In this document: positions 37,124-46,400 of the stretch, piece after piece | Position numbering within the stretch: position 1 is the first letter of the stretch | How the letters are laid out: each line of letters begins with the position of its first letter | Position numbers and translations under genes: made by a program | NCBI RefSeq assembly: GCF_003944835.1 | Contig: NZ_RWIV01000001.1 | Location: forward strand, 1,837,501 to 1,901,500 | Origin: Bacillus sp. HMF5848 | GTDB lineage: Bacteria > Bacillota > Bacilli > Bacillales > HMF5848 | Length of the DNA stretch: 64,000 nt | Reading direction: 5' to 3' | The notes under the pieces: model-generated | Databases searched by the model: none | The model's input: the letters and a program-made list of their open reading frames with translations, nothing else | What the model was told of the DNA's origin: nothing

Positions 37124-38005
37124 TTGCCAGAAGGCAAGATTATTAAGGCATTAAGTGGCTTTTATTATGTCTATGATGAAGGAAGGGTTATTCAATGTCG
37201 CGGTCGGGGTGTATTTAGAAAGCAAAAAATAACACCACTTGTAGGTGACAATGTAGTATATCAAGCTGAAAATGACCTTGAAGGTTATATATTAGATATT
37301 GAAACAAGGAAAAATGAACTTGTACGTCCGCCTATCGCTAACGTAGACCAAGCTATACTCGTTTTTTCGGCTTCCCAACCGGACTTTAGTCCACTTTTAC
37401 TTAATAGGTTCTTGGTGCTTGTAGAATACAAGCAAATTGAGCCCGTTATTTTAATTAGTAAAGCAGATTTACTAGATGAACAATCACTGGAGGAGATCGA
37501 GCAATATGTTGCTTTTTATGAGCAAGTTGGTTATCCGGTATTAGTGACGTCTGCTATTACTAATGAAGGAACATCTAAATTATTACAATATGTAAATGAA
37601 AAAGTATCTGTTATAGCAGGTCAGTCGGGAGTTGGAAAATCATCGTTGCTCAATGTTTTGAAGCCCGATTTACAGCTAAAAACGAATGAAATATCTAAAT
37701 CATTAGGACGAGGAAAACATACGACGCGCCATGTGGAATTAATTGAACTCGAGGAAGGCTGGGTAGCTGATACGCCAGGTTTTAGTTCTTTAGAGTTCCA
37801 AGACATTGAAGTGGAAGAACTTTCAGACTGCTTTCCAGAGATGAGAGAAAGAAGTATTGATTGTAAGTTTAGAGGTTGCACACATGTTGCTGAACCGAAA
37901 TGCGCAGTGAAAGAAGCTGTAGAAAATAATGAAATACCAGCATTTCGCTATGAACATTACAAAGAATTTTTACAAGAAATTAGAGATAGAAAGCCGAGGT
38001 ATTAA
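37124..38005 (+). CDS. rsgA: ribosome small subunit-dependent GTPase A
   Basis: 293 aa, circularly permuted GTPase that assists 30S maturation and is a PrkC substrate in B. subtilis (CpgA). It has an N-terminal OB fold (KALSGFYYVYDEG), P-loop GQSGVGKSSLLN near residues 166-177, DTPGFSS, and a C-terminal zinc-binding CKFRGCTHVAEPKC. TTG at 37124, after TTAAAGGAGGAAA, gives the family start MPEGKIIKAL; the longer frame overlaps prkC. Confidence 0.95.
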   Translation: MPEGKIIKALSGFYYVYDEGRVIQCRGRGVFRKQKITPLVGDNVVYQAENDLEGYILDIETRKNELVRPPIANVDQAILVFSASQPDFSPLLLNRFLVLVEYKQIEPVILISKADLLDEQSLEEIEQYVAFYEQVGYPVLVTSAITNEGTSKLLQYVNEKVSVIAGQSGVGKSSLLNVLKPDLQLKTNEISKSLGRGKHTTRHVELIELEEGWVADTPGFSSLEFQDIEVEELSDCFPEMRERSIDCKFRGCTHVAEPKCAVKEAVENNEIPAFRYEHYKEFLQEIRDRKPRY

Positions 38006-38008
38006 GCT

Positions 38009-38662
38009 ATGTTAAAAATTGCGCCATCCATTTTATCAGCTGATTTTGCAAGATTAGCTGATGAAATCAAGGATGTTGAATTGGGAGGAGCAGATTACAT
38101 TCATATTGATGTTATGGATGGACACTTTGTTCCTAATATCACAATTGGACCCCTTATTGTTAAGGCTGTTCGTCCACTTACGAATCTTGTGCTTGATGTA
38201 CATTTAATGATAGAAAATCCAGATGCCTATATCGACGAGTTTGTTCAAGCTGGCGCAGATATCATTACCGTTCATGTAGAAGCGTGTAAGCATCTACACA
38301 GAACCATTCAAAAAATAAAAAGTGCCGGAATAAAAGCAGGTGTTGTTCTTAATCCTCATACACCAGTATCGATGATAGAACACGTTCTTCAAGATATAGA
38401 TATGGTATTATTAATGACTGTAAATCCAGGTTTTGGAGGGCAAAGCTTTATTGAGTCTGTGCTTCCGAAAATAAAGAAAACCCGTGAACTTGTTGATCAA
38501 TTTGGTCTTAACGTTGAAATAGAAGTGGACGGAGGCGTTAATGAGGAAACGGCCAAATTGTGTGTAGATGCAGGAGCGGATGTTCTCGTAGCTGGATCAG
38601 CTATTTATAATAAAGCGGATCGTTCCAAAGCTATTTCACAAATACGTCAAGCAGCACAATAA
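38009..38662 (+). CDS. rpe: ribulose-phosphate 3-epimerase
   Basis: 217 aa. Interconverts ribulose-5-P and xylulose-5-P in the pentose phosphate pathway. TIM barrel with [10 protein letters not shown], the metal-binding [12 protein letters not shown] and DVHLMI, and VNPGFGGQ phosphate loop. It is 3 nt after rsgA, as in B. subtilis. Confidence 0.97.
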   Translation: MLKIAPSILSADFARLADEIKDVELGGADYIHIDVMDGHFVPNITIGPLIVKAVRPLTNLVLDVHLMIENPDAYIDEFVQAGADIITVHVEACKHLHRTIQKIKSAGIKAGVVLNPHTPVSMIEHVLQDIDMVLLMTVNPGFGGQSFIESVLPKIKKTRELVDQFGLNVEIEVDGGVNEETAKLCVDAGADVLVAGSAIYNKADRSKAISQIRQAAQ

Positions 38663-38694
38663 TGTGAGTAATACTAACAAATAAGTGATAATAT

Positions 38695-38745
38695 GCTCAA
38701 GAGGACAGGTTTTTCAGTATATCACCCGTCCACTTGGGCTTTTTT
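38695..38745 (+). terminator. terminator after rpe
   Basis: GCTCAAG paired with CTTGGGC, extended by GGAC/GTCC, then T6. Confidence 0.8.
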
Positions 38746-38860
38746 GTGATAATACGAAATCCTATAGTCGTCTAGTTTAAAATCCAGATGGTTCAGGCTT
38801 TTTTATTTTGATATAAAAGGACATACTAAGTGCAAATCTTAATTAGGAGTTGTTATAATC

Positions 38861-39031
38861 ATGGAATTGTCAAAAGATGAAAAAGCAATTGTGGAACAAG
38901 CCTTATTGTTTGCTTCATTGAATAGTAGCGACTATCAGGAGATTACCGCATACGAAACAGTGTTAAATAAATTTAAAGCTCCTAAACCACAATTAGATGG
39001 TTTTAGATATGATTATGATGATAACTTGTAA
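38861..39031 (+). CDS. small protein of unknown function (56 aa)
   Basis: Not recognised. A complete ORF with a good AATTAGGAGT ribosome site 9-10 nt upstream of ATG. The predicted product is acidic, probably helical in its first half (MELSKDEKAIVEQALLFASL), with a Tyr/Asp-rich end (FRYDYDDNL) and no Cys or membrane segment. B. subtilis has no gene here between rpe and thiN, from memory. It is flanked by the rpe terminator and a short gap before thiN. Codon use looks like its neighbours, supporting a real gene. Confidence 0.7.
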   Translation: MELSKDEKAIVEQALLFASLNSSDYQEITAYETVLNKFKAPKPQLDGFRYDYDDNL

Positions 39032-39080
39032 ATCTATATGAATAGATTATATATGGTACAATCATTTTAGGTGATGTGAA

Positions 39081-39728
39081 ATGAATATTTATGTAGTAGC
39101 GGGCGGCCCAGATCAAATGATGCCACCTTTAAATTTCAACGTAAATAGCAACGATGTAATAGTTGGTGTAGACCGAGGTGTGTTAAGGCTATTATTAGCA
39201 GGTTATACACCGAACGAAGCGTTTGGAGATTTCGATTCGATAACCGACGAAGAGCGTGCATACATTGATAAAAAACTAGATCATATGAATGTATTTCCAT
39301 CGGAAAAGGATGAGACTGATCTAGATCTTGCTCTTAGTTGGTGTGTGAAACAAAAACCTAATGCTATCTATGTGTACGGGGCTACAGGTGGCAGAATTGA
39401 TCACTTATTTGGAAACACTATGCTATTACTCAAAGGTATTGAAGCAGGTGTTCATATTGAGATGATTGATAAGCAAAATCGGCTTTCTCTCTATAAACCT
39501 GGAAAATATAACATAACTGCAGATACATCATTTAAATATATTTCATTTATTCCCTTCTCTGAAACGGTAAAGAGCTTGACGTTAGTGGGCTTTAAGTATT
39601 TATTGCAGCAAAAAACCATTCATTTTGGTTCAACTTTATGTATTAGTAATCAACTAAATAAGGATTGCGGTACTTTTTCATTTGCGTCTGGCATATTAAT
39701 GATGATAAGAAGCTGTGATTTAAATTAA
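39081..39728 (+). CDS. thiN: thiamine pyrophosphokinase
   Basis: 215 aa. Converts thiamine to thiamine pyrophosphate using ATP. Conserved are GVDRGVLRLL, GDFDSITDEE, the DETDLDLAL motif with catalytic acids, and GATGGRIDHLFGN. ATG follows TTTTAGGTGATGTG. The position before spoVM matches B. subtilis yloS. Confidence 0.95.
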   Translation: MNIYVVAGGPDQMMPPLNFNVNSNDVIVGVDRGVLRLLLAGYTPNEAFGDFDSITDEERAYIDKKLDHMNVFPSEKDETDLDLALSWCVKQKPNAIYVYGATGGRIDHLFGNTMLLLKGIEAGVHIEMIDKQNRLSLYKPGKYNITADTSFKYISFIPFSETVKSLTLVGFKYLLQQKTIHFGSTLCISNQLNKDCGTFSFASGILMMIRSCDLN

Positions 39729-39858
39729 ATAATAAAGCCCTGCTTCTTTTTAGTGTTAGGCACTCATTTTAATTCAATGAATATACTTATTAAAGAGAAC
39801 CGATGCGGTTTGAGAAGAACAGCACTGATAACGGAAACTGCAGTTGAGGAGGGAAACT

Positions 39859-39939
39859 ATGAAGTTCTACACAATCAAACTTCCTAAATTCCTTGGGGGA
39901 ATTATTCGTGCAATGTTAGGTTCGTCTAGAAAGAAATAA
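39859..39939 (+). CDS. spoVM: stage V sporulation protein M
   Basis: A 26-aa amphipathic peptide (MKFYTIKLPKFLGGIIRAM and a basic tail LGSSRKK). It inserts into the positively curved outer forespore membrane and anchors SpoIVA to start coat assembly. The sequence, including Pro9, matches the family closely. RBS TGAGGAGGGAAAC is strong. It would be expected from a sigma-E promoter in the 120-bp gap upstream; no match good enough to list was found. A terminator follows at once, so it is a single-gene unit. Confidence 0.95.
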   Translation: MKFYTIKLPKFLGGIIRAMLGSSRKK

Positions 39940-39980
39940 GAAAAAGCACCGAGTTTATCTCAGGTGCTTTTTCTTTTTTT
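39939..39980 (+). terminator. terminator after spoVM
   Basis: A 12-bp stem AGAAAAAGCACC/GGTGCTTTTTCT, then T7. Confidence 0.9.
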
Positions 39981-40034
39981 AATGTGATAATCAAATTTAG
40001 TGTGGTAATCACATATCTTGACGTCTGAAATGCC

Positions 40035-40093
40035 AAAAAGCGCCTCTCATCACTGTTACTAGTCATAAACTAGTCGATGAGCAGCGCTTTTTT
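40035..40093 (-). terminator. terminator of rpmB
   Basis: On the minus strand the arms AAAAAAGCGCTGCTCATC and GATGAGAGGCGCTTTTT pair around a second small stem (GACTAGTTTATGACTAGT). Confidence 0.8.
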
Positions 40094-40109
40094 AGCTTAT
40101 CTTTATTAC

Positions 40110-40298
40110 TTACACGCGTTCTACTTTACCTGATCTAAGTGCACGAGCAGATACATATACACGCTTTGGTTTACCATCTACTAGAATACGAACTTTTTGA
40201 AGGTTAGCGCCCCAAGTACGTTTGTTAGCGTTCATTGCGTGAGAACGAGAGTTACCAGAGCGAGTTTTTTTACCAGTAATTACACATTTACGTGCCAT
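40110..40298 (-). CDS. rpmB: 50S ribosomal protein L28
   Basis: 62 aa, basic, with the family start [20 protein letters not shown] and [11 protein letters not shown]. The Cys at position 5 is the only one, so this is not the four-Cys zinc-binding type. Single-gene minus-strand unit between spoVM and yloU, as in B. subtilis; RBS AAGGAGGG. Confidence 0.97.
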   Translation of the reverse strand: MARKCVITGKKTRSGNSRSHAMNANKRTWGANLQKVRILVDGKPKRVYVSARALRSGKVERV

Positions 40299-40345
40299 TA
40301 TTTTCCCTCCTTACTGTATTGCAAGCATAGTGCTATTTTCTTTTT

Positions 40346-40379
40346 TCATCATTGAGATATTGATATCATCATTGAGATA
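40346..40379 (-). repeat. 14-bp direct repeat in the rpmB leader
   Basis: TCATCATTGAGATA occurs at 40346-40359 and 40366-40379 (plus-strand sequence), within the expected rpmB 5' leader just downstream of its promoter. Function unknown. Confidence 0.6.
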
Positions 40380-40386
40380 CTTATAT

Positions 40387-40415
40387 AATTTAGCATAATC
40401 ATGAGAAGAATGCAA
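40387..40415 (-). promoter_or_regulatory. sigma-A-like promoter of rpmB
   Basis: On the minus strand TTGCAT, 17 bp, TAAATT, about 90 nt before the start codon. Confidence 0.55.
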
Positions 40416-40586
40416 TAATAAATCAAGTAACAAACCTTGACATACAATTTTTTAATTTGTTGTATAATAAAAATAGTGCTTGTTTTATAATTAAACTATA
40501 TACTTGTTCTTTTAAAACTTAGTCAGTTATAGTAAAATGAACGTTAGTCTTACGTTCTTCCAACTTACATGAAGGGGGATAAAGTA

Positions 40587-40952
40587 ATGTCCATCCATTT
40601 AAAAAATCAATTTGGAAATATTGACATCTCCAATGATGTTATCGCTACTATAGCTGGTGGCGCTGCTGTTGACTGTTATGGAATTGTGGGAATGGCTTCA
40701 AAACACCAAATTCGTGATGGGTTAACAGATATTCTGCGTAAAGAAAATTTTAGTCGCGGTGTCATTGTGAGACAAACAGAAGAAGAAGAGATCCATATCG
40801 ACATGTATATCATTGTTAGCTATGGAACGAAAATATCAGAGGTTGCACATAATGTACAAACAAAGGTGAAATATACATTAAATCAGACTTTAGGTCTTGC
40901 CGTTGATTCTGTAAACATTTATGTGCAAGGTGTTCGAGTTACGAACCCGTAG
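40587..40952 (+). CDS. yloU: Asp23/Gls24-family protein YloU
   Basis: 121 aa. Asp23/Gls24 domain (DISNDVIATIAGGAAVDCYG, then YGTKISEVAHNVQTKVKYTL). The family is associated with envelope stress and is cytoplasmic or membrane-associated; its function is unclear. ATG at 40587 follows GAAGGGGGATAAAG; the frame extends 6 codons upstream over that site. It is paired with fakA 15 nt downstream, a conserved pairing that suggests a link to lipid metabolism. Confidence 0.92.
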   Translation: MSIHLKNQFGNIDISNDVIATIAGGAAVDCYGIVGMASKHQIRDGLTDILRKENFSRGVIVRQTEEEEIHIDMYIIVSYGTKISEVAHNVQTKVKYTLNQTLGLAVDSVNIYVQGVRVTNP

Positions 40953-40967
40953 TGAGGAGGAAAGATA

Positions 40968-42650
40968 GTGTCTATTAAGCAACTAGACGGAAAGCGCTTT
41001 GCACAAATGGTGATTCAAGGTGCTACACATTTAGCGAATAATGCTAAATATGTTGATTCATTAAATGTTTTCCCTGTACCAGATGGAGATACTGGTACCA
41101 ATATGAATTTATCTATGACTTCAGGTGCTAAAGAAGTGCGACAAAATGCAGTAGACCATATTGGAAAAGTGGGCATGTCTTTATCAAGAGGTCTATTAAT
41201 GGGTGCTCGTGGGAATTCAGGCGTTATATTATCGCAATTATTTAGGGGATTCTCTAAATTTATAGAGCATAATGCTACTATTTCAAGCGTTGAGTTTGCA
41301 AATGCCTTAGAAAACGGTGTTAAAACGGCTTATAAGGCTGTTATGAAGCCTGTTGAAGGCACAATTTTAACAGTAGCCAAGGATGCTGCTAAAAAAGCTG
41401 TGGCTGTTAGTAAGACAGAGGAAGATATTATCGTCTTATTAGAGGAGACTATTAAGGAAGCAAAAGCATCTTTAAACAGAACGCCAGACCTGTTGCCAGT
41501 ACTAAAAGAAGTAGGAGTAGTAGATAGTGGTGGACAAGGTCTAGTATACGTGTACGAAGGGTTTTTAGCGGAATTAAAAGGTGAACAGCTTGTGGAGTCT
41601 GACCTACCTTCTATGACAGACCTTGTAAATGCTGAACACCACAGAAGTGCTCAAAGTCATATGAACACTGAAGATATAGTCTTTGGCTACTGTACAGAAT
41701 TCATGGTCAAGTTCGAAGACAAGAAACTTGCTGGAAAACCTTTTGATGAGGAAGGCTTTAGGCAGGATTTAAGTCAATATGGTGACTCATTATTAGTTAT
41801 ATCTGATGATGATGTTGTTAAAGTACATATTCATTCTGAGCAACCTGGTCAAGTCTTATCTTATGGACAAGAATACGGTAGCTTAATCAATATGAAAATT
41901 GAAAACATGCGAGAGCAGCATGCTGTAATTTTAAATGAACATCCTGTAACAGAATTGCCTCCTATACAAAAGCAAGCCCCTCGTAAAGAAAAAGCACCAT
42001 ATGCTATTATTACAGTATCAATGGGTAAAGGTATTGCTAATTTATTTAAGAGTATTGGTGCTGAATATGTAATTGAAGGTGGCCAAACAATGAATCCTAG
42101 TACGGAGGATTTTGTTAAGGCAATTGAACAAGTGTATGCAGATAAGATAATTCTTTTACCTAACAATAAAAATATTGTTATGGCAGCTGAACAAGCAGCA
42201 TCAATTGTAGAGTTGGATGTAGCTGTTGTTCCATCAAAGACTGTACCACAAGGCTTAAGTGCGTTACTTAGCTTCAATCCAGCAGCTGGCTTAGATGATA
42301 ACAAACAAGCTATGACAGAAGCGTTATCCCAAGTGAAAACAGGTCAAATAACTTTTGCTGTTCGTGATACAAGTATTGATGGTGTTGAAATTAATAAAGA
42401 TGATTTTATGGGTATCTTTGATGGAAAGATTGTCATGTCACATAGTGACAAGCTCGAAACTGCGAAGCAACTATTAGCATCTATGATTAGTGATGATGAT
42501 GAGATTGTTACTATACTGCAAGGTGAAGATGCAAGTGAAGAAGATACGGCAACTTTAACAGCGTATCTTGAAGAAAATTTCACGGATATTGAGGTTGAGA
42601 TTCATAACGGTGAGCAACCATTATATGCCTATATATTTGCAGTTGAATAA
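40968..42650 (+). CDS. fakA: fatty acid kinase catalytic subunit FakA (YloV, DAK2 domain)
   Basis: 560 aa. Phosphorylates exogenous fatty acids carried by a FakB/DegV protein, feeding PlsX-PlsY. The N-terminal DhaL/DAK2 nucleotide domain has VPDGDTGTNMNLSM and GARGNSGVILSQLFRG. The middle and C-terminal domains are family-typical (EFMVKFEDKK, HIHSEQPG). Start GTG with AGTGAGGAGGAAAG. No fakB is in this window, so the partner is elsewhere; plsX lies about 4 kb downstream. Confidence 0.93.
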   Translation: MSIKQLDGKRFAQMVIQGATHLANNAKYVDSLNVFPVPDGDTGTNMNLSMTSGAKEVRQNAVDHIGKVGMSLSRGLLMGARGNSGVILSQLFRGFSKFIEHNATISSVEFANALENGVKTAYKAVMKPVEGTILTVAKDAAKKAVAVSKTEEDIIVLLEETIKEAKASLNRTPDLLPVLKEVGVVDSGGQGLVYVYEGFLAELKGEQLVESDLPSMTDLVNAEHHRSAQSHMNTEDIVFGYCTEFMVKFEDKKLAGKPFDEEGFRQDLSQYGDSLLVISDDDVVKVHIHSEQPGQVLSYGQEYGSLINMKIENMREQHAVILNEHPVTELPPIQKQAPRKEKAPYAIITVSMGKGIANLFKSIGAEYVIEGGQTMNPSTEDFVKAIEQVYADKIILLPNNKNIVMAAEQAASIVELDVAVVPSKTVPQGLSALLSFNPAAGLDDNKQAMTEALSQVKTGQITFAVRDTSIDGVEINKDDFMGIFDGKIVMSHSDKLETAKQLLASMISDDDEIVTILQGEDASEEDTATLTAYLEENFTDIEVEIHNGEQPLYAYIFAVE

Positions 42651-42664
42651 GCGCTACAATAACA

Positions 42665-42692
42665 AATAGAAGGGTTATGGCCCTTCTATTTC
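42665..42692 (+). terminator. possible terminator after fakA
   Basis: Perfect AATAGAAGGG/CCCTTCTATT stem with a 6-nt loop. The T tract is weak. Confidence 0.55.
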
Positions 42693-42746
42693 GTATGTAA
42701 AGAGCTATTATATTTCTTTAAAGCGCTAAAAAGGAGACATGGTATT

Positions 42747-43409
42747 GTGAAATATAAAAGCGTATTTGACATAATAGGTCCCGTTATGATTGGACCGTCG
42801 AGCTCTCATACAGCAGGAGCAGCTCGTATTGGACGTGTCGCCCGCAGTTTATTCAACCGTCAGCCCAAGTGGGCTATTATATCTTTGTATGGTTCCTTTG
42901 CCAAAACGTACAAAGGCCATGGTACAGATGTGGCTATTGTTGGAGGACTGTTAGATTTTGATACATTTGACGAGCGAATTCGAACATCCTTACAACTAGC
43001 TTCAGAAAACAATATGAAGGTTACTTTTATTGAAGAGGAAGCACTAACTGACCATCCTAACACAGTAAAAGTTCATATTGGAGATGACAAAGCAGAATTA
43101 TCTTTAGTTGGAATTTCCATTGGTGGAGGAAAGATTGAAATTGTCGAATTAAATGGATTCCGTCTAAAATTATCAGGTCATCATCCAGCAATCTTGGTAG
43201 AACATAACGATAGATATGGTGCAATAGCTGGTGTGGCAAATATTCTAGCTAAACATGCCATAAATATTGGTCAAATGGAAGTGTCCAGGAAAGAAAAGGG
43301 ACAGCTTGCTCTTATGACGATTGAAGTGGACCAGACTATTGAAGACCATATTATTAGTGAACTTTCAACGCTACCAAATATAATACGCGTTACTAGAATT
43401 GTAGAATAA
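42747..43409 (+). CDS. sdaAB: L-serine dehydratase, beta subunit
   Basis: 220 aa. Beta part of the iron-sulfur L-serine deaminase making pyruvate and ammonia. The GPSSSHTAGAARIGR motif is near residue 13, and a C-terminal ACT domain (about residues 148-220) probably binds L-serine. Start GTG after AAAAAGGAGACATGGTATT. The alpha subunit gene follows after 23 nt. Confidence 0.94.
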   Translation: MKYKSVFDIIGPVMIGPSSSHTAGAARIGRVARSLFNRQPKWAIISLYGSFAKTYKGHGTDVAIVGGLLDFDTFDERIRTSLQLASENNMKVTFIEEEALTDHPNTVKVHIGDDKAELSLVGISIGGGKIEIVELNGFRLKLSGHHPAILVEHNDRYGAIAGVANILAKHAINIGQMEVSRKEKGQLALMTIEVDQTIEDHIISELSTLPNIIRVTRIVE

Positions 43410-43432
43410 GGCGGGGAGTAGGGAGGATTTTT

Positions 43433-44320
43433 ATGATTCGTAATGTGGCGGAATTAGTAGAATTAGCAACTAGTAAAAATATTCCAATTTCAGAGGTTAT
43501 GATCCTTCAAGAAATGGAAGTAACCTCTCGAAGTCGTGAGGATATTTTTACACAGATGGATCAGCAGCTGACGATAATGGAGCAGGCAGTTGAAAAAGGC
43601 TTGCAAGGTGTTCGTTCTGTCACGGGTTTAACTGGTGGGGATGCTGTTTTACTGCAGGCTTATATTGCAAAAGGCCAATTTTTATCAGGCCATACATTAT
43701 TAGATGCTGTTAGTAAAGCGGTTGCAACAAATGAAGTGAATGCAGCAATGGGTACTATATGTGCGACACCAACTGCTGGTTCAGCAGGTGTAGTACCCGG
43801 TACGCTTTTTGCTGTTAAGAATGTTTTGAATCCAACGCGAGAGCAAATGATACGCTTTTTGTTTACGGCTGGTGCCTTTGGCTATGTTGTTGCGAACAAT
43901 GCTTCAATCTCAGGAGCAGCAGGTGGCTGCCAAGCTGAAGTGGGTTCTGCTAGTGGAATGGCAGCTGCATCTATTGTCGAAATGGCAGGAGGAACGCCAG
44001 GACAATGTGCTGAAGCTATGGCAATAACTTTAAAAAATATGCTAGGTTTAGTGTGTGATCCTGTTGCAGGATTAGTAGAAGTACCTTGCGTTAAACGAAA
44101 TGCGATGGGAGCGGCAAATGCAATGGTAGCTGCGGATATGGCATTAGCAGGTATTACTAGTAGAATTCCTTGTGATGAAGTCATTGATGCTATGTATAAA
44201 ATTGGCCAGACAATGCCGTCTGCTCTTAGAGAAACAGCACAAGGAGGGTTGGCAGCGACTCCAACGGGAAGAGAGTGGGAAGCTAAGATCTTTGGAGTTG
44301 CTCTTCAAAAAGGTGAATAA
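43433..44320 (+). CDS. sdaAA: L-serine dehydratase, alpha subunit
   Basis: 295 aa catalytic subunit. Cluster-ligand cysteines are visible in CATPTAGSAGVVPG, GGCQAEVGSASG and CDPVAGLVEVPCVKRNA. ATG with GGAGTAGGGAGGATTTTT. Its last codons overlap the proposed recG start. Confidence 0.95.
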   Translation: MIRNVAELVELATSKNIPISEVMILQEMEVTSRSREDIFTQMDQQLTIMEQAVEKGLQGVRSVTGLTGGDAVLLQAYIAKGQFLSGHTLLDAVSKAVATNEVNAAMGTICATPTAGSAGVVPGTLFAVKNVLNPTREQMIRFLFTAGAFGYVVANNASISGAAGGCQAEVGSASGMAAASIVEMAGGTPGQCAEAMAITLKNMLGLVCDPVAGLVEVPCVKRNAMGAANAMVAADMALAGITSRIPCDEVIDAMYKIGQTMPSALRETAQGGLAATPTGREWEAKIFGVALQKGE

Positions 44321-46355
44321 ACTTTTATTACCACTAACAGAAGTAAAGGGTATAGGCGAAGACAGTGCAGCCTTATTAACTCAGATAGGTCTTGTTACAA
44401 TTCGTGATTTGCTTGAGTATTACCCATTTCGTTACGAAGATTATACATTAAAAGATATTTCTGAAGTAAAGCATGGGGAACGTGTAACAATTGAGGGGAG
44501 GGTTCATAGTGAGCCTTCCTTATCGTATTATGGTCATAAAAAATCAAGGCTTATGTTTAGGCTTTTTGTTGGCAGTCACCTTGTGAGTGCTGTTTGTTTT
44601 AATCAGGCATATTTAAAAAATAAAATATCAATTAATCAAGCTGTAACAATTACAGGTAAGTGGGACCAAGGACGAGCAATGATTACTGTAAATGAATTGA
44701 GGCTCACAAACAATGTTTCGCAAGCTTTTGTACCTGTGTACTCTACAAGAGGTGATTTAACTGCAAAAGGAATTAAGCGTTTTATTTCATTAGCTTATAA
44801 ACAGTATAAAGACTATATTGAAGAAACTTTACCACAGGAACTTTTACAACGGTATAAGCTATTAAATAAAAAAGATGCGATACGTGCTGTCCATTTTCCT
44901 AACACTCAGGAAGAAGTGAAGCAAGTGAGACGACGTATTGTCTATGAAGAATTCCTTTTATTTCAGCTCAAGATGCAAGCGTTGCGGAAATACGAACGGG
45001 AACAATCAAAAGGTGCTCAACATAGCTATGATGAAGATCAGCTGGATGCATTTAAAGATGCTTTACCATTTCCATTAACTAATGCACAAAATAGAGTGCT
45101 TCAAGAAATATTAAATGACATGAAATCTCCTTATCATATGTCTCGTTTATTACAAGGAGATGTGGGAAGTGGAAAAACGGTAGTTGCGGCCATTTGCATG
45201 TATGCGAGTGTGTTAAGCGGTAACCAAGGTGCTTTAATGGTACCGACGGAAATTCTAGCTGAACAACACTTTTCATCTTTAACAGATTTATTATTACCTT
45301 TTGGGATCAAACTCGCTTTATTAACGAGCTCAACTAAAACGCGTGAGCGCCGTGAAACGCTACAACAGTTAGTTTCGGGAGAAATTGATATCATAATTGG
45401 GACTCACTCACTCATACAAGATGAAGTGAACTTTAAAAACCTCGGTCTCGTCATTACAGATGAGCAGCACAGATTTGGAGTGGAACAACGACGTGTTCTT
45501 AGACAAAAAGGTGGAAACCCAGATGTTCTGTTTATGACGGCTACACCCATACCGAGAACATTAGCTATTACTGCGTTCGGAGAGATGGATGTATCTGTTA
45601 TTGATGAACTGCCTGCCGGTAGAAAAAAGATAGAAACATATTGGGCAAAGCATCATATGCTCGATAGAGTTTTAAGTTTTATTGAAAAAGAGTTGACTCA
45701 AGGGAAACAAGCCTATGTTATATGCCCCCTTATTGAAGAATCAGACAAGCTAGATGTGCAAAATGCGCTTGATGTTCATGCTACGCTTACTCAGTATTAT
45801 CGTGGTAAATATGAAATAGGTCTATTGCACGGTAGAATGAATTCTGCTGAAAAAGATGATGTAATGAGGCGATTTGAAAAGAACGAGGTCCACGTGTTGG
45901 TTTCAACAACGGTTGTAGAGGTAGGAGTCAACGTACCGAATGCAACTGTTATGTTAATCTATGATGCGGAACGTTTTGGCTTGGCTCAATTACATCAATT
46001 AAGAGGTCGAGTAGGACGTGGACAAGATCAATCTTATTGTATCCTATTAGCGGATCCCAAGACAGAAATCGGTCAAGAAAGAATGCGAATTATGACAGAA
46101 ACAAATGATGGTTTTATTGTTTCTGAAAAAGATTTGGAACTAAGAGGTCCAGGGGACTTTTTTGGTAAAAAACAAAGTGGTGTTCCGGAATTTAAAATGG
46201 CTGATGTAGTCCATGATTATCGTGCACTTGAGACAGCACGACATGATGCTACTTTACTTATACAATCAGAAGCATTTTGGAAAGATAGCGAGTTTGAGGC
46301 ACTTAGACTGGAAGTTATTCAATCGGGTGCATTAGAGGGGGAAAAATTTGATTAA
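44313..46355 (+). CDS. recG: ATP-dependent DNA helicase RecG
   Basis: 680 aa. Regresses stalled forks and branch-migrates Holliday junctions. N-terminal wedge/OB domain (ERVTIEGRVHSEPSLSYYGH), Walker A GDVGSGKTVVAA near residue 282, DEQH box (ITDEQHRFGVEQR), MTATPIPRTLA, and the C-terminal TRG motif region QLHQLRGRVGRG. The start is uncertain: GTG at 44313 overlaps the sdaAA stop and yields the right length; its ribosome site is poor. The frame stays open upstream to 44172 without family similarity. Confidence 0.93.
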   Translation: MNKLLLPLTEVKGIGEDSAALLTQIGLVTIRDLLEYYPFRYEDYTLKDISEVKHGERVTIEGRVHSEPSLSYYGHKKSRLMFRLFVGSHLVSAVCFNQAYLKNKISINQAVTITGKWDQGRAMITVNELRLTNNVSQAFVPVYSTRGDLTAKGIKRFISLAYKQYKDYIEETLPQELLQRYKLLNKKDAIRAVHFPNTQEEVKQVRRRIVYEEFLLFQLKMQALRKYEREQSKGAQHSYDEDQLDAFKDALPFPLTNAQNRVLQEILNDMKSPYHMSRLLQGDVGSGKTVVAAICMYASVLSGNQGALMVPTEILAEQHFSSLTDLLLPFGIKLALLTSSTKTRERRETLQQLVSGEIDIIIGTHSLIQDEVNFKNLGLVITDEQHRFGVEQRRVLRQKGGNPDVLFMTATPIPRTLAITAFGEMDVSVIDELPAGRKKIETYWAKHHMLDRVLSFIEKELTQGKQAYVICPLIEESDKLDVQNALDVHATLTQYYRGKYEIGLLHGRMNSAEKDDVMRRFEKNEVHVLVSTTVVEVGVNVPNATVMLIYDAERFGLAQLHQLRGRVGRGQDQSYCILLADPKTEIGQERMRIMTETNDGFIVSEKDLELRGPGDFFGKKQSGVPEFKMADVVHDYRALETARHDATLLIQSEAFWKDSEFEALRLEVIQSGALEGEKFD

Positions 46356-46368
46356 TATTAAACAAGGG

Positions 46369-46397
46369 TTGAATATTAAGAAGATAGATTATATACT
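46369..46397 (+). promoter_or_regulatory. sigma-A promoter of fapR-plsX-fabD-fabG
   Basis: TTGAAT, 17 bp, TATACT; the FapR operator starts three bases downstream. Confidence 0.8.
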
Positions 46398-46400
46398 ACT

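Noticed and set aside
39729-39858. sigma-E promoter for spoVM
   Set aside because: Expected biologically, but the best candidate (near 39781, TATACTTA) lacks a matching -35 at the right distance.
40437-40468. TTGACA and TATAAT upstream of yloU as its promoter
   Set aside because: Both hexamers are good but the spacer is 20 bp, too long for an ordinary sigma-A promoter; it may still work weakly.
41861-42304. 147-codon minus-strand open frame inside fakA
   Set aside because: Antisense of a conserved domain of FakA; no ribosome site or recognisable domain.
44172-44312. 47-codon upstream extension of recG inside sdaAA
   Set aside because: No similarity to RecG N-termini and it would require a long overlap; the GTG at 44313 gives the family length.
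35131-44320. A novel defence or signalling system around prkC
   Set aside because: prpC-prkC-rsgA-rpe is a known conserved Bacillota cluster with ordinary domain architecture; nothing extra is encoded there.
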